A stretch of DNA of 64,000 nucleotides, from positions 2,170,001 to 2,234,000 of the forward strand of contig NZ_JABBGH010000001.1 of assembly GCF_012927305.1 (NCBI RefSeq). Direction: 5' to 3'. Both the position numbers and the translations under genes were made by a program. This DNA is from Hymenobacter polaris (GTDB taxonomy: Bacteria; Bacteroidota; Bacteroidia; Cytophagales; Hymenobacteraceae). The notes under the pieces are model-generated. The model had not been told where the DNA came from, searched no databases, and saw nothing but the letters and a program-made list of their open reading frames with translations. Shown here one piece after another: positions 7,774 to 16,463 of the stretch. How positions within the stretch are numbered: the first letter of the stretch is position 1; the number at the start of each line of letters is the position of its first letter.

Positions 7774-9564
7774 ATGCTCCCTACCCTACCATCTGGCTTT
7801 GACGAGGCGGCCCTGCGCCAGCTCACGGCGGGCTTATCGGCCCAGCAGCTGACGTGGCTGAGCGGCTACTTCTACGGCCAGGCTACGGCGGCGGGCGTCG
7901 CGGTGGCTACCGGTGCACCGGCAGCTGCCCTAGCCCCAGTCACCGTTCCGAAGCCGCAGCGGCTCACCATCCTGTACGGCTCGCACACCGGCAACGGCAA
8001 GAAAATAGCCCAGCAGGCGGCGGGAGCCGCCACGGCCCGCGGCCTCGCACCCGAGGTATTCGATATGAACGACTACCCCGCCCGGCGGCTGGCGCAGGAA
8101 GAGAACCTGCTGGTAATCGTGAGCACCCACGGCGAGGGCGACCCGCCCGTGGCCGCCGAGGAGCTGCACACCTACCTGGGCGGCGCTAGGGCTCCCAAGC
8201 TGCCCCAGCTGCACTACGCGGTGCTGGCGCTGGGCGACAAAAGCTACCTGCACTACTGCCAGACGGGCAAGGACTTCGACGAACGCCTGGCTGCCCTAGG
8301 GGGCACCCGCCTGCTCGAGCGCCGCGACGTGGACGTGGCCTTCAAAGCACCCGCCGCGCAGTGGGTGGAGGACGTATTGGCGCAATTGGTGGCCGAGGTA
8401 GCGGCCCCCGCAGCCACCCCAGCTGCCGTAATGGCCGCGCCCGCCGTAGAATACTCGGCCGAGAACCCGTGGTCGGCTAAAGTGCTCGAAAGCATTCAGC
8501 TGAACGGGCGCGGCTCGGACAAGGAAACCTACCACATCGAGCTGGACCTCGCGGGCTCGGGGCTGCGCTACGCGCCGGGCGACGCCCTGGCGGTGGTGCC
8601 CCTCAACCACGAGCCGCTGGTGGCGGAGGTGCTGCGCGCCGCCCGCCTCTCAGACACGGCCGCCGTGCAGGTGGAGGGCGCAAGCCTGCCGCTGGCCGCC
8701 GCCCTAGCCACCCGCCGCGAGCTGACGGTGCTGACCCGCGACGTGCTGGAACGCTACGCCGCCCTAGCCCCCCACGCCGAGCTGCAGCACCTGCTGGCCG
8801 ACCCCCAGCGCCTGCAGCCCTACCTCTACGGCCGCGACGTGGCCGACTTGCTCACCGAATTTCCGAGCGAGCAGCTGACGGCCCAAACGCTGGCCGACAC
8901 GCTGCGCCCGCTGCCCAGCCGCGCCTACTCCATCGCCAGCAGCCTGCTGGTGCACCCCAACGAGGTGCACCTCACGGTGGGCGCCGTGCGCTACGCCGCC
9001 TTCGGGCGCGATAAGCAGGGCGTGTGCTCGTCGTTTTTGGCCGACCGGGTGGCCCTAGGGAGTGAGGTGCGGGTGTACGTGCAGGAAAACGAGTTCTTCC
9101 GCCTGCCCCAAAGCTCCGATACCGACATTATCATGATTGGCGCCGGCACGGGCGTGGCGCCGTTCCGCGCTTTTGTGGAGGAGCGCGCCGAGCTGGGCAC
9201 GGCCGGGCGCAACTGGCTGCTGTTTGGCAACCCGCACTTCACCACCGACTTCCTCTACCAGAGCGAGTGGCTCAACTACCTGAAGAAGGGCCAACTCGCG
9301 CAGCTCGACGTGGCCTTCTCGCGCGACCAGGCGCAGAAAATCTACGTGCAGGACCGCCTGCTTGAGCGCAGCCGCCAGGTGTACGAGTGGCTGGAAAGCG
9401 GCGCCAGCCTCTACGTGTGCGGCGACAAAACCCGCCTCGGCCAGGCAGTGCAGCAGGCCCTAGGGGCCGTGGTGCAAAAGGAAGCCGGCCTCTCGGCCGA
9501 CGCCGCGGCCGACTACGTGAAGGCCCTGCGCAAACAGCGCCGCTACCTGGAGGACGTGTATTAA
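7774..9564 (+). CDS. cysJ: NADPH-dependent sulfite reductase flavoprotein subunit
   Basis: Electron-transfer subunit of assimilatory sulfite reductase: NADPH to FAD to FMN to the CysI hemoprotein. The 596-residue protein has an N-terminal flavodoxin domain (TILYGSHTGNGKKIAQQ near residue 65; STHGEGDPP near 115), a connecting and FAD-binding region (RAYSIASSL near 390), and an NADP-binding domain (MIGAGTGVAPFRAFVEER near 455). It ends in RRYLEDVY, the usual C-terminus for this flavoprotein class. The length is normal. Its partner cysI is on the same strand, but a TonB receptor gene lies between them. Confidence 0.95.
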   Translation: MLPTLPSGFDEAALRQLTAGLSAQQLTWLSGYFYGQATAAGVAVATGAPAAALAPVTVPKPQRLTILYGSHTGNGKKIAQQAAGAATARGLAPEVFDMNDYPARRLAQEENLLVIVSTHGEGDPPVAAEELHTYLGGARAPKLPQLHYAVLALGDKSYLHYCQTGKDFDERLAALGGTRLLERRDVDVAFKAPAAQWVEDVLAQLVAEVAAPAATPAAVMAAPAVEYSAENPWSAKVLESIQLNGRGSDKETYHIELDLAGSGLRYAPGDALAVVPLNHEPLVAEVLRAARLSDTAAVQVEGASLPLAAALATRRELTVLTRDVLERYAALAPHAELQHLLADPQRLQPYLYGRDVADLLTEFPSEQLTAQTLADTLRPLPSRAYSIASSLLVHPNEVHLTVGAVRYAAFGRDKQGVCSSFLADRVALGSEVRVYVQENEFFRLPQSSDTDIIMIGAGTGVAPFRAFVEERAELGTAGRNWLLFGNPHFTTDFLYQSEWLNYLKKGQLAQLDVAFSRDQAQKIYVQDRLLERSRQVYEWLESGASLYVCGDKTRLGQAVQQALGAVVQKEAGLSADAAADYVKALRKQRRYLEDVY

Positions 9565-9627
9565 CCCAATTTTAGAACGTCATGCAGCGCGCTATAAGCC
9601 TCAAAACAAGCCCATTCTTTTTCCACA

Positions 9628-9647
9628 CGCAGACCGTTTAGTCTGCG
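9628..9647 (+). promoter_or_regulatory. Short perfect hairpin between cysJ and the TonB receptor gene
   Basis: CGCAGAC-cgttta-GTCTGCG is a perfect 7-base-pair stem in the 248-base gap after cysJ. No T-run follows, so it is not a classical terminator; it could be a protein-binding palindrome or an RNA-processing hairpin. Confidence 0.4.
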
Positions 9648-9812
9648 CCGCTTAACTCATGAAACCCCTCTTCCTCCCGCAAAGACTTGTCCGCGCCTGC
9701 CTTGCTGGGTGCTGTTGTTGCTGATGACGCCTCGGGCAAGCCATTGCGGCTGCCTGCTGGCCGGGGCCCTAGGGCCTGGGCCGCATCCCCAACACCCAAG
9801 TCACTTTTCGGA

Positions 9813-12716
9813 ATGAAGCCGTTCTATTTTTCGTTGTTACTGCTGCTGATACTGCTCTTAGGAAGCGTGTCGGCAGTTTTTGCCCAAACTGAATTAATTG
9901 CCATCAGTGGCGAGGTGCGCGAAAAGGGCACCGGCGAGGCGCTGCCCGGCGTGAGCGTGAGCGTGAAAGGCGCTAGCGTGGGTACTCAAAGCGACGGAGC
10001 TGGTAAGTTTGCCCTCAAAGCCAAGCTGCACTACCCGTTTGTGCTGGTATTCAACGCCATTGGGCACGATGTGCAGGAAGTGGAAATTACCAGCGCCAGC
10101 CAGCGCGTCGCGGTGGCGCTCGAAGCCAAGGATATTCTCACCAGCGAGGTGGTGGTGTCGGCCTCGCGGGTAGAGGAAAGCCGGCTGAAATCGCCGGTGG
10201 CCATCGAGAAGCTGGATATCCGGGCTATTAAGGAAACGCCGGCGCCCAGCTTCTACGACGCCTTGGAGAGCGTGAAGGGCGTGCAGATGCTGACCAGCAG
10301 TCTCACCTTTAAAGTGCCGAATACCAGGGGTTTCAACGTACCCAACAACTTCCGCTTCATGCAGCTCGTGGACGGCGTGGACATGCAGGCCGCTACCCTA
10401 GGGGTGCCGCTGGGCAACGCCATTGGGCCGACCGAGCTGGACATTGCCAGCGTAGAAATCACGCCCGGCGCGGCCTCGGCGCTCTACGGCATGAACGCCA
10501 TCAACGGCCTGGCCAACCTCACCACTAAAAGCCCCTTCACTTACCAGGGGCTGAGCGTGTACCAGAAGGTGGGCGTCAACCACGTCGATGGCATCGACCG
10601 CAACCCCAGCGCGCTCACCGAAACGGCTATCCGCTGGGCGCAGACCCTAGGGGCCGGCAGCCGCTGGGCCTACAAGGTGAACCTGGACTACCTACGCGGC
10701 ACCGACTGGCTGGCCAACACCCAGATTGACCAAAATCCGCAGGGCCTCTCGACCTCCAACCCAGCTTTCCCGGAGCTATCGGGTGCCTACAACCCAGCCG
10801 CCGACCTATGGAACCGCTACGGCGACGATACCAATTCGTCGCTGTCCATCACCATTCCCTACCAGGGTAAAAACCAAACGTTTACGGTAACGCGCACCGG
10901 CTACTACGAGCGCGACCTGGTGAAGCCCATCGTGCGCAACATCAAGGCCGACGCTACGGTGGCGTATAAGCTCACCGACGACCTGGAGCTGAGCTACGGC
11001 TACCGCTTCGGGCTGATGGACGGCGTGTTTCAGCGCGGCAACAAGATTCAGCTCGACGGGGTGACGGTGCAGAGCCACAAGCTGGAGCTGCGCAACAAGG
11101 AGTTTACGGTGCGCGCCTACACGCTGCTCGAAAACACCGGCAACTCGTACAACCTCAACCCCCTGGCCCTGAACCTGGATTTGCAAAACGGCTCGAACGC
11201 GGTGTGGGGCAACAAATTTCGCACGGCCCTGCAAAGCCAGCTGGGTGCCGGCACGGCCCTAGGGCCCGCCATGCAGGCCGCCCGCGCCGCCGCCGACGCG
11301 GGCCGCGCCGAGCCGGGCACCGCCGCCTTCGACGCCCTCAAGAGCCAGATTATCGGCATCAATAACTGGGACAGCGGCGTGAACGTGCCGGGCGCGCCCA
11401 TCCCCGGCGGGGCGGCCTTGCAGCAGCACAGCCGCACCTACCACACCGACGGCGTGTGGCACCTGGGCCCGCGCATCAAGTGGCTGGACGTGCTGGTGGG
11501 CGCCGACGCGCGGGTGTACCAGATTATCCCCGACGGCAACAACTTCGTGGACTTCAGCCGGCCGCTGGAGGAGCGCAATCAACCGGGCGGCAACTACGTG
11601 TACTACCAGAAGTACGGCGCCTTTGCCCAGGGTACTAAGCTGCTGCTCAGCGACAAGCTGAAGCTGACCGGCTCGCTGCGCGTGGACTACAACCCCGAGT
11701 TTACGCCCAAGGTGAACCCTAGGGTGGCGGCCGTGTATACGCTGGCTGAGAAGCACAATTTCCGCGCCTCGTACCAGAACGGCTGGCGCTTCCCCTCGCT
11801 GTTCGAGGCGCTCTCGTTCGTAAACAACGGCAACGTGCGCCGCGTGGGCGGCCTGGCCCACGTGAACGAGGGCCTGAACTACCTGCAAAACTCGTACACC
11901 CGCACCAGCATCGACAACTTTAACGCGGCCGTGAACGCCTACGTGGCCGCCAACGCCGGCAGCACCGCCGCCCAGGCCGCCCTGCTGCCCCAAACCCGCG
12001 CCCTGCTGCAAGTGGCCAACCTGCGCACCGAGCAGCCCGAGCAAATCAACGCCTTCGAGGTGGGCTACCGCAGCGTACTGTTCGACAATAAGTTATCTAT
12101 CGACGCCGACGCCTACTACAACGTGTACTCGGGCTTCCTGGGCCAGGTGGAAGTGAGCGTGCCCAAAGACGCCAACGGCAACCAGGTGACGGTGGGCACC
12201 GACGACGCCGTGCTGGCGGCCCTGCGCACCAACCGCGACGCCCGCCAGAACCGCTACCGCGTGTACACCAACTCGCGCCAGAACTACCACAGCTACGGCT
12301 CGACCCTGGGCCTGACTTACAACTTCTTCCAGAAATTCACCCTAGGGGGCAACGTGAACTACAACGCCCTCTCGCAGAACGACGAGCAGGACGTGTTCAT
12401 CACCGGCTTCAACACGCCGCGCTGGGCCGGCAGCGCTTCGTTCGGTAACCGCGAAATCGTGCGCAATCTAGGCTTCAACGTGGTGTACCACTGGCAAACC
12501 AGCTTCTACTGGGAGAGCCCGCTGGCCAACGGCACTGTGCCCGCCTACCGCACCCTCGACGCGCAAGTGAATTTGCGCGTGCCCACCATCAAAACCACCA
12601 TCAAGCTGGGCGCCACCAACTTAACCAATAATCGTTACTTTCAATACGCAGCTGGCCCCACCATCGGGGGATTGTATTACGCGGCGCTGACGTTCGACAA
12701 TACTGTACTACACTAA
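9813..12716 (+). CDS. TonB-dependent outer-membrane receptor within the sulfur cluster
   Basis: A 967-residue outer-membrane transporter. It starts with a signal peptide (MKPFYFSLLLLL... ending in VFAQ), then a carboxypeptidase-regulatory-like domain (GEALPGVSVSVKG, about residues 30-110), a plug (VVVSASRVEESRLKSPVAIE and PGAASALYGMNAINGLANL), and a long beta-barrel ending in an aromatic-rich strand (GGLYYAALTF). It is not a SusC type, because there is no SusD partner. The ATG at 9813 is chosen since the signal peptide follows at once; the upstream frame has no plausible leader. Its place between cysJ and cysI suggests uptake of a sulfur compound or a cofactor of the pathway, but the substrate cannot be read from sequence. 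Confidence 0.9.
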   Translation: MKPFYFSLLLLLILLLGSVSAVFAQTELIAISGEVREKGTGEALPGVSVSVKGASVGTQSDGAGKFALKAKLHYPFVLVFNAIGHDVQEVEITSASQRVAVALEAKDILTSEVVVSASRVEESRLKSPVAIEKLDIRAIKETPAPSFYDALESVKGVQMLTSSLTFKVPNTRGFNVPNNFRFMQLVDGVDMQAATLGVPLGNAIGPTELDIASVEITPGAASALYGMNAINGLANLTTKSPFTYQGLSVYQKVGVNHVDGIDRNPSALTETAIRWAQTLGAGSRWAYKVNLDYLRGTDWLANTQIDQNPQGLSTSNPAFPELSGAYNPAADLWNRYGDDTNSSLSITIPYQGKNQTFTVTRTGYYERDLVKPIVRNIKADATVAYKLTDDLELSYGYRFGLMDGVFQRGNKIQLDGVTVQSHKLELRNKEFTVRAYTLLENTGNSYNLNPLALNLDLQNGSNAVWGNKFRTALQSQLGAGTALGPAMQAARAAADAGRAEPGTAAFDALKSQIIGINNWDSGVNVPGAPIPGGAALQQHSRTYHTDGVWHLGPRIKWLDVLVGADARVYQIIPDGNNFVDFSRPLEERNQPGGNYVYYQKYGAFAQGTKLLLSDKLKLTGSLRVDYNPEFTPKVNPRVAAVYTLAEKHNFRASYQNGWRFPSLFEALSFVNNGNVRRVGGLAHVNEGLNYLQNSYTRTSIDNFNAAVNAYVAANAGSTAAQAALLPQTRALLQVANLRTEQPEQINAFEVGYRSVLFDNKLSIDADAYYNVYSGFLGQVEVSVPKDANGNQVTVGTDDAVLAALRTNRDARQNRYRVYTNSRQNYHSYGSTLGLTYNFFQKFTLGGNVNYNALSQNDEQDVFITGFNTPRWAGSASFGNREIVRNLGFNVVYHWQTSFYWESPLANGTVPAYRTLDAQVNLRVPTIKTTIKLGATNLTNNRYFQYAAGPTIGGLYYAALTFDNTVLH

Positions 12717-12732
12717 TGTGAACAGTGAAAAA

Positions 12733-12829
12733 GGACGTCATGCTGAGCATGTCGAAGCATCTCTACCGCGTCGTTGAACGATGCGAGAGGCGTGGTAGAG
12801 ATGCTTCGACAAGCTCAGCATGACCGTCT
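12733..12829. repeat. Inverted repeat, GTCATGCTGAGC family, copy 3
   Basis: Arms at about 12733-12770 and 12791-12828 lie between the TonB receptor and cysI. The left arm reads GAGCATGTCG where the right arm predicts GAGCTTGTCG, so one pair is mismatched. It starts 17 bases after the receptor stop and ends 26 bases before the cysI start. Confidence 0.92.
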
Positions 12830-12854
12830 GGAAAGCATTATTACTACCTCCTAT

Positions 12855-14558
12855 ATGTCTGTAATTCCTCAGAATCACTCCGAAGTCGAGCACGTCAAGA
12901 TTGCCAGCCGCTACCTGCGCGGCACGCTGGCCGACAGCCTGCGCAACAAGCTCACGGGCGCGCTCAACCCCGACGATACGCACCTGATTAAATTCCACGG
13001 CTCGTACCAGCAAACCGACCGCGACCTAGAGAGCGAGCGCAAGCGCCAAAAGCTGGAGCCCCTTTACTCGTTTATGATGAGGGTGCGGGTGCCGGGCGGC
13101 GTGTGCTCGGCCAGCCAGTGGGCGCGCATGAACGCGCTGAGCGACCAGTACGGCAACGGCACCCTGAAGCTGACGACGCGCCAGGCTTTCCAGTTGCACG
13201 GCGTGCTCAAGCGCCATTTGTCGGCTACTATTCAAGGCTTTAACGAGGTGCTGCTCGACAGCATTGCGGGCTGCGGCGATGTGAACCGCAACGTGATGTG
13301 CAACACCAACCCGCACGAGAGCCCGGTGCACGAGCAGGTAGTGGCCGTGGCCCAGGCCCTCAGCCGGCACCTGACGCCGCGCACCACGGCCTACCGCGAA
13401 ATCTGGTGGGAAGGCCAGGCGGAAGAGGTGACCGAAGCCGTGGACGACGAGCCGATTTACGGCCATACCTACCTGCCGCGCAAGTTTAAAATTGCGCTGG
13501 CGCTGCCGCCCTACAACGACACCGACATCTACGCCAACGACATCGGCCTAATTGGCATCGAGGAAAACGGACAGCTAGTGGGCTTCAACGTGGCCATCGG
13601 CGGGGGCCTGGGGATGACGTTTGGGCAGCCCGAAACCTACCCGCGCCTGGCCGACGTGATTGGCTTCGCGGCCCTGGACGATGTGGTGGACGTGTGCGAG
13701 AAGCTCGTGACCATCCAGCGCGACTGGGGCAACCGCGAAAACCGCAAGCTGTCGCGCTTCAAATACACGATTGATAAGGTGGGCTTGCCGGCCGTGGTGG
13801 CCGAGCTGCACCAGCGCCTAGGGTATGCGCTGGGCGAAAGCCGCCCCTTCCAATTCCACAGCTCGACCGATGCTTTTGGCTGGGCCAGCAGCCCCGACGG
13901 CTTGCTGCACCTCACGCTGTTTGTGGAAGGCGGGCGCATCCTCGACCGGCCGGGCTACGGCTTGAAAGCGGCCCTGGCCGAGATTGCCGAGTTTCACACC
14001 GGCGAGTTTCGCCTAACCGGCAACCAGAACCTGGTGCTGGGCAAGATTGACCCCACCCACCGCGCCCGCATCCAGGAGGTACTGGAGCGGCACGGCGCCG
14101 GCCCCCGGGCCGAGCAGCTCACGGCCGTGCGGCGCGACGCGCTGGCCTGCGTGGCCCTCAACACCTGCTCGCAGGCCTTTGCCGAGGCCGAGCGCTACCT
14201 GCCCAGTTTGCTCGACAAGCTCGACGCCATTATTCGGGCGCACGGGCTGGCCGACGACAGCATCCTGATTCGCATGACGGGCTGCCCGAATGGCTGCGCC
14301 CGGCCCTACCTGGGCGAGATAGGCCTGGTGGGCCGCGCCCCCGGCCGCTACAACCTCTACCTGGGCGCCAGCCACCAGGGCGACCGCCTCAACAAGCTCT
14401 ACCGCGAAATGCTGGATGAAAACGGCATTCTGTCGGAGTTGACGCCGCTGCTGGCCGCCTACGCTGCCGAGCGAGCGCCCGGCGAGGCGTTTGGCGACTT
14501 TGTGGTGCGTACCGGCGTGGTGAAGGCCACGGTGCAGGGGTTGGATTTTCACGCTTGA
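12855..14558 (+). CDS. cysI: NADPH-dependent sulfite reductase hemoprotein subunit
   Basis: Six-electron reduction of sulfite to sulfide using siroheme and a [4Fe-4S] cluster. The 567-residue protein has the ferredoxin-like half-domain with LKLTTRQAFQLHGVLK near residue 105, the NRNVMCNTNP segment near 150, and both cluster motifs: C-x5-C in CVALNTCSQAFAEAERYLP and C-x3-C in GCPNGCARPYLGEIGLVG. ATG at 12855 (MSVIPQNHSEVEHVK) gives a typical start; a longer frame would read back into the upstream repeat. The C-terminus is of normal length. The partner flavoprotein is cysJ. Confidence 0.96.
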   Translation: MSVIPQNHSEVEHVKIASRYLRGTLADSLRNKLTGALNPDDTHLIKFHGSYQQTDRDLESERKRQKLEPLYSFMMRVRVPGGVCSASQWARMNALSDQYGNGTLKLTTRQAFQLHGVLKRHLSATIQGFNEVLLDSIAGCGDVNRNVMCNTNPHESPVHEQVVAVAQALSRHLTPRTTAYREIWWEGQAEEVTEAVDDEPIYGHTYLPRKFKIALALPPYNDTDIYANDIGLIGIEENGQLVGFNVAIGGGLGMTFGQPETYPRLADVIGFAALDDVVDVCEKLVTIQRDWGNRENRKLSRFKYTIDKVGLPAVVAELHQRLGYALGESRPFQFHSSTDAFGWASSPDGLLHLTLFVEGGRILDRPGYGLKAALAEIAEFHTGEFRLTGNQNLVLGKIDPTHRARIQEVLERHGAGPRAEQLTAVRRDALACVALNTCSQAFAEAERYLPSLLDKLDAIIRAHGLADDSILIRMTGCPNGCARPYLGEIGLVGRAPGRYNLYLGASHQGDRLNKLYREMLDENGILSELTPLLAAYAAERAPGEAFGDFVVRTGVVKATVQGLDFHA

Positions 14559-14587
14559 GCTTAGTCAGTAGGTCTTTGCCACTACAG

Positions 14588-14685
14588 AACGTCATTCCGA
14601 GCTAGCGACGAATCTCGCCTGCGTCGTCGAACAAGTCATTCGCGTGTCATTCGAGCGAGATTCCTCGCTAGCTCGGAATGACGTT
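14588..14685. repeat. Inverted repeat, GTCATTCCGAGC family
   Basis: Arms at 14588-14618 and 14655-14685, between cysI and the exporter fusion gene. The arm core GTCATTCCGAGCTAGCGACG resembles the GTCATGCTGAGC family in layout but differs in sequence. A T-run (14684-14689) follows the right arm, so it may act as a partial terminator. A minimal relative is at 21668-21693. Confidence 0.92.
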
Positions 14686-14727
14686 TTTTAGTGTTCACTG
14701 TTTATTGCTAACTGCTACTTATTCCCC

Positions 14728-15996
14728 ATGTCCACCGACTCGCTCTCATCGCCTTTGATTGCGGAAACGCTGCACCCGCCGGGCGCGGCCGTGCCAGTCT
14801 TTCTGGACCTTGACCAGCGCCGGGTACTGCTGGTGGGCGGCGGCCCCGAGGCCCTGGGGCAGCTGCGGGCGGTGCTGGCCGAGCACCCCACGGCCCACCT
14901 CACGGTGGTGGCGCCCAGCTTCCTGCCCGATTTTGCCCGCATTGCCGCCCGCTACCCGCAGGTGACGCTGCACGCCCGCACGTTTGCGGCCACCGACCTG
15001 GCCGAGCACGACCTGGTGCTGGTGGCCACGCCCGACGCTGAGCTGCTCGGGGAGGTGCGGGCCGGGGCCGCCGCCCGGCGCCTGCACGCCGTGGCAGCCC
15101 TAGGGCCCACTGACGAGGCGGCCGCCATCACGTACTGGCGGCGGGTGGCCACCTGGGCGCTGCTGGCCTTCGCGGGCTTTCTGGTGCTCACTATCCTCTC
15201 CTACTACTTCACCTGGCAGCAGGCCTGGGCGGTGGCGCGCAGCTCGGGCACGTTCTACACGTTCGTGGCCGTGGGCTTCGTGGCGCAGCTCATTGACGGC
15301 ATGCTGGGCATGGGCTACGGCATCGTGTCGGCCATTAGCCTGATGACGCTGGGGCTGAACCCGGCCGCCGTGAGCGCCAGCATCCACACGGCCGAGATGT
15401 TTGCCAGCGGCGCCTCGGGCTACAACCACTACCGTTTTGGCAATGTCAACAAGCGCTTGTTCAAGGTGTTGCTGGTGCCGGGGGTGCTGGGTTCCATCGC
15501 GGGCGCGCTGCTGCTCTCGCGCCTGGGCGAGCAGCACGTCACCTACCTCAAGCCGCTGCTGGCGGTGTACCTGCTCATCCTAGGGGTGCGCATCATCAGC
15601 AAGGCCCTTACCCGGCAGGCCCAGCAGCGCCGCAAGGTGAAAAACGCGGGCTGGCTGGCCGGCGCCGGCGGCTTCCTCGACTCGTTTGGCGGCGGGGGCT
15701 GGGGGCCGCTGGTTACGAGCACGCTCATTGCCAACGGCCGCACCCCCAACTACGTCATCGGCACGGTGAGCTTGGTGGAGTTTTTCGTGACGCTAGCCAG
15801 CGCCATCACCTTCTTCTCGGTGCTGGGCCTCAAGCACTGGGACATCGTGCTGGGTTTGATAGTGGGCGGCGTCACGGCCGCGCCCATTGCCGCGCGGCTG
15901 GCCGGCCGCATCCCCACCCGCTGGATGTTTATCGGCGTGGGCCTGATGGTCATTTTCTGGAGCCTCTGGACGCTGCGCAAGGTGGTGGGGCTGTAG
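14728..15996 (+). CDS. Siroheme-synthase-like NAD domain fused to a TauE/SafE (TSUP) exporter
   Basis: A two-part 422-residue protein. Residues about 20-125 look like the precorrin-2 dehydrogenase domain of CysG/Met8: FLDLDQRRVLLVGGGPEALG, then DLVLVATPDAEL. From about residue 140 there are seven or eight membrane helices with TSUP features (GFVAQLIDGMLGMGYGIVSA; GAGGFLDSFGGGGWGPLVTS). TSUP proteins move sulfite or sulfonates. Because it closes the sulfite reductase cluster, it probably exports sulfite. The NAD domain may sense or make siroheme precursor, or be a non-catalytic leftover. No uroporphyrinogen methyltransferase domain is present. Confidence 0.88.
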   Translation: MSTDSLSSPLIAETLHPPGAAVPVFLDLDQRRVLLVGGGPEALGQLRAVLAEHPTAHLTVVAPSFLPDFARIAARYPQVTLHARTFAATDLAEHDLVLVATPDAELLGEVRAGAAARRLHAVAALGPTDEAAAITYWRRVATWALLAFAGFLVLTILSYYFTWQQAWAVARSSGTFYTFVAVGFVAQLIDGMLGMGYGIVSAISLMTLGLNPAAVSASIHTAEMFASGASGYNHYRFGNVNKRLFKVLLVPGVLGSIAGALLLSRLGEQHVTYLKPLLAVYLLILGVRIISKALTRQAQQRRKVKNAGWLAGAGGFLDSFGGGGWGPLVTSTLIANGRTPNYVIGTVSLVEFFVTLASAITFFSVLGLKHWDIVLGLIVGGVTAAPIAARLAGRIPTRWMFIGVGLMVIFWSLWTLRKVVGL

Positions 15997-16116
15997 CGCC
16001 GGCTGGGCTCTAGGGGCCGCCTAGCTTTAGCAGTCCTTCATCATTTTTGCGCGGCCTACGTAGCTGCTATCACACCGGCCGGCCCCGCCAGGCGCCCGCC
16101 CATTAGCCGCTCCTAC

Positions 16117-16449
16117 ATGCTTTACCGCGTACTTTACCTAGTAAGCAGCGCTGACCTGCATTTGCTGGAGATTCAGCGCCTCAACCTGCCCGCTACGGCC
16201 CCCAACAGCGAGGTGTACCAATGGCTGCATTACGTACCAGCCAGCAACCAGCTCACGCCGCTCACCTTTGTTTCCATGCACTCGGCCCCGCCCTTCGAGG
16301 AGCGGCAGTTTAAGCAGGGTGAGCTGCGTTTTTCTAATATAGAGGGCATTTTTCAGCCGGCGGGGACTCGCCAGGCCATTGCCCTGCAGCGCGACTTTCT
16401 CTTCGAGCTGCCACCGCTACTGGCCGAGCAACTCAGCCAGCAGCTCTAG
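16117..16449 (+). CDS. Small protein of unknown function
   Basis: A 110-residue protein (MLYRVLYLVSSADLHLLEIQ...), not recognised. It is soluble in appearance, with no signal peptide and no membrane segment; the composition is ordinary and the codon use matches its neighbours. It stands 120 bases after the exporter fusion and is convergent with the phosphoesterase gene, the two stops lying about 15 bases apart. It is accepted as real because the frame has GC-rich third positions and no better alternative frame exists. Confidence 0.6.
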   Translation: MLYRVLYLVSSADLHLLEIQRLNLPATAPNSEVYQWLHYVPASNQLTPLTFVSMHSAPPFEERQFKQGELRFSNIEGIFQPAGTRQAIALQRDFLFELPPLLAEQLSQQL

Positions 16450-16463
16450 CCCCCGCGCTGGGC

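Noticed and set aside
9665..9812. Possible cobalamin-type riboswitch before the TonB receptor
   Set aside because: No conserved B12-box or paired elements could be found; only a short hairpin at 9628-9647 stands out.
12774..12854. Upstream extension of cysI to 12774
   Set aside because: The extra residues come from the right arm of an inverted repeat and do not match sulfite reductase starts.
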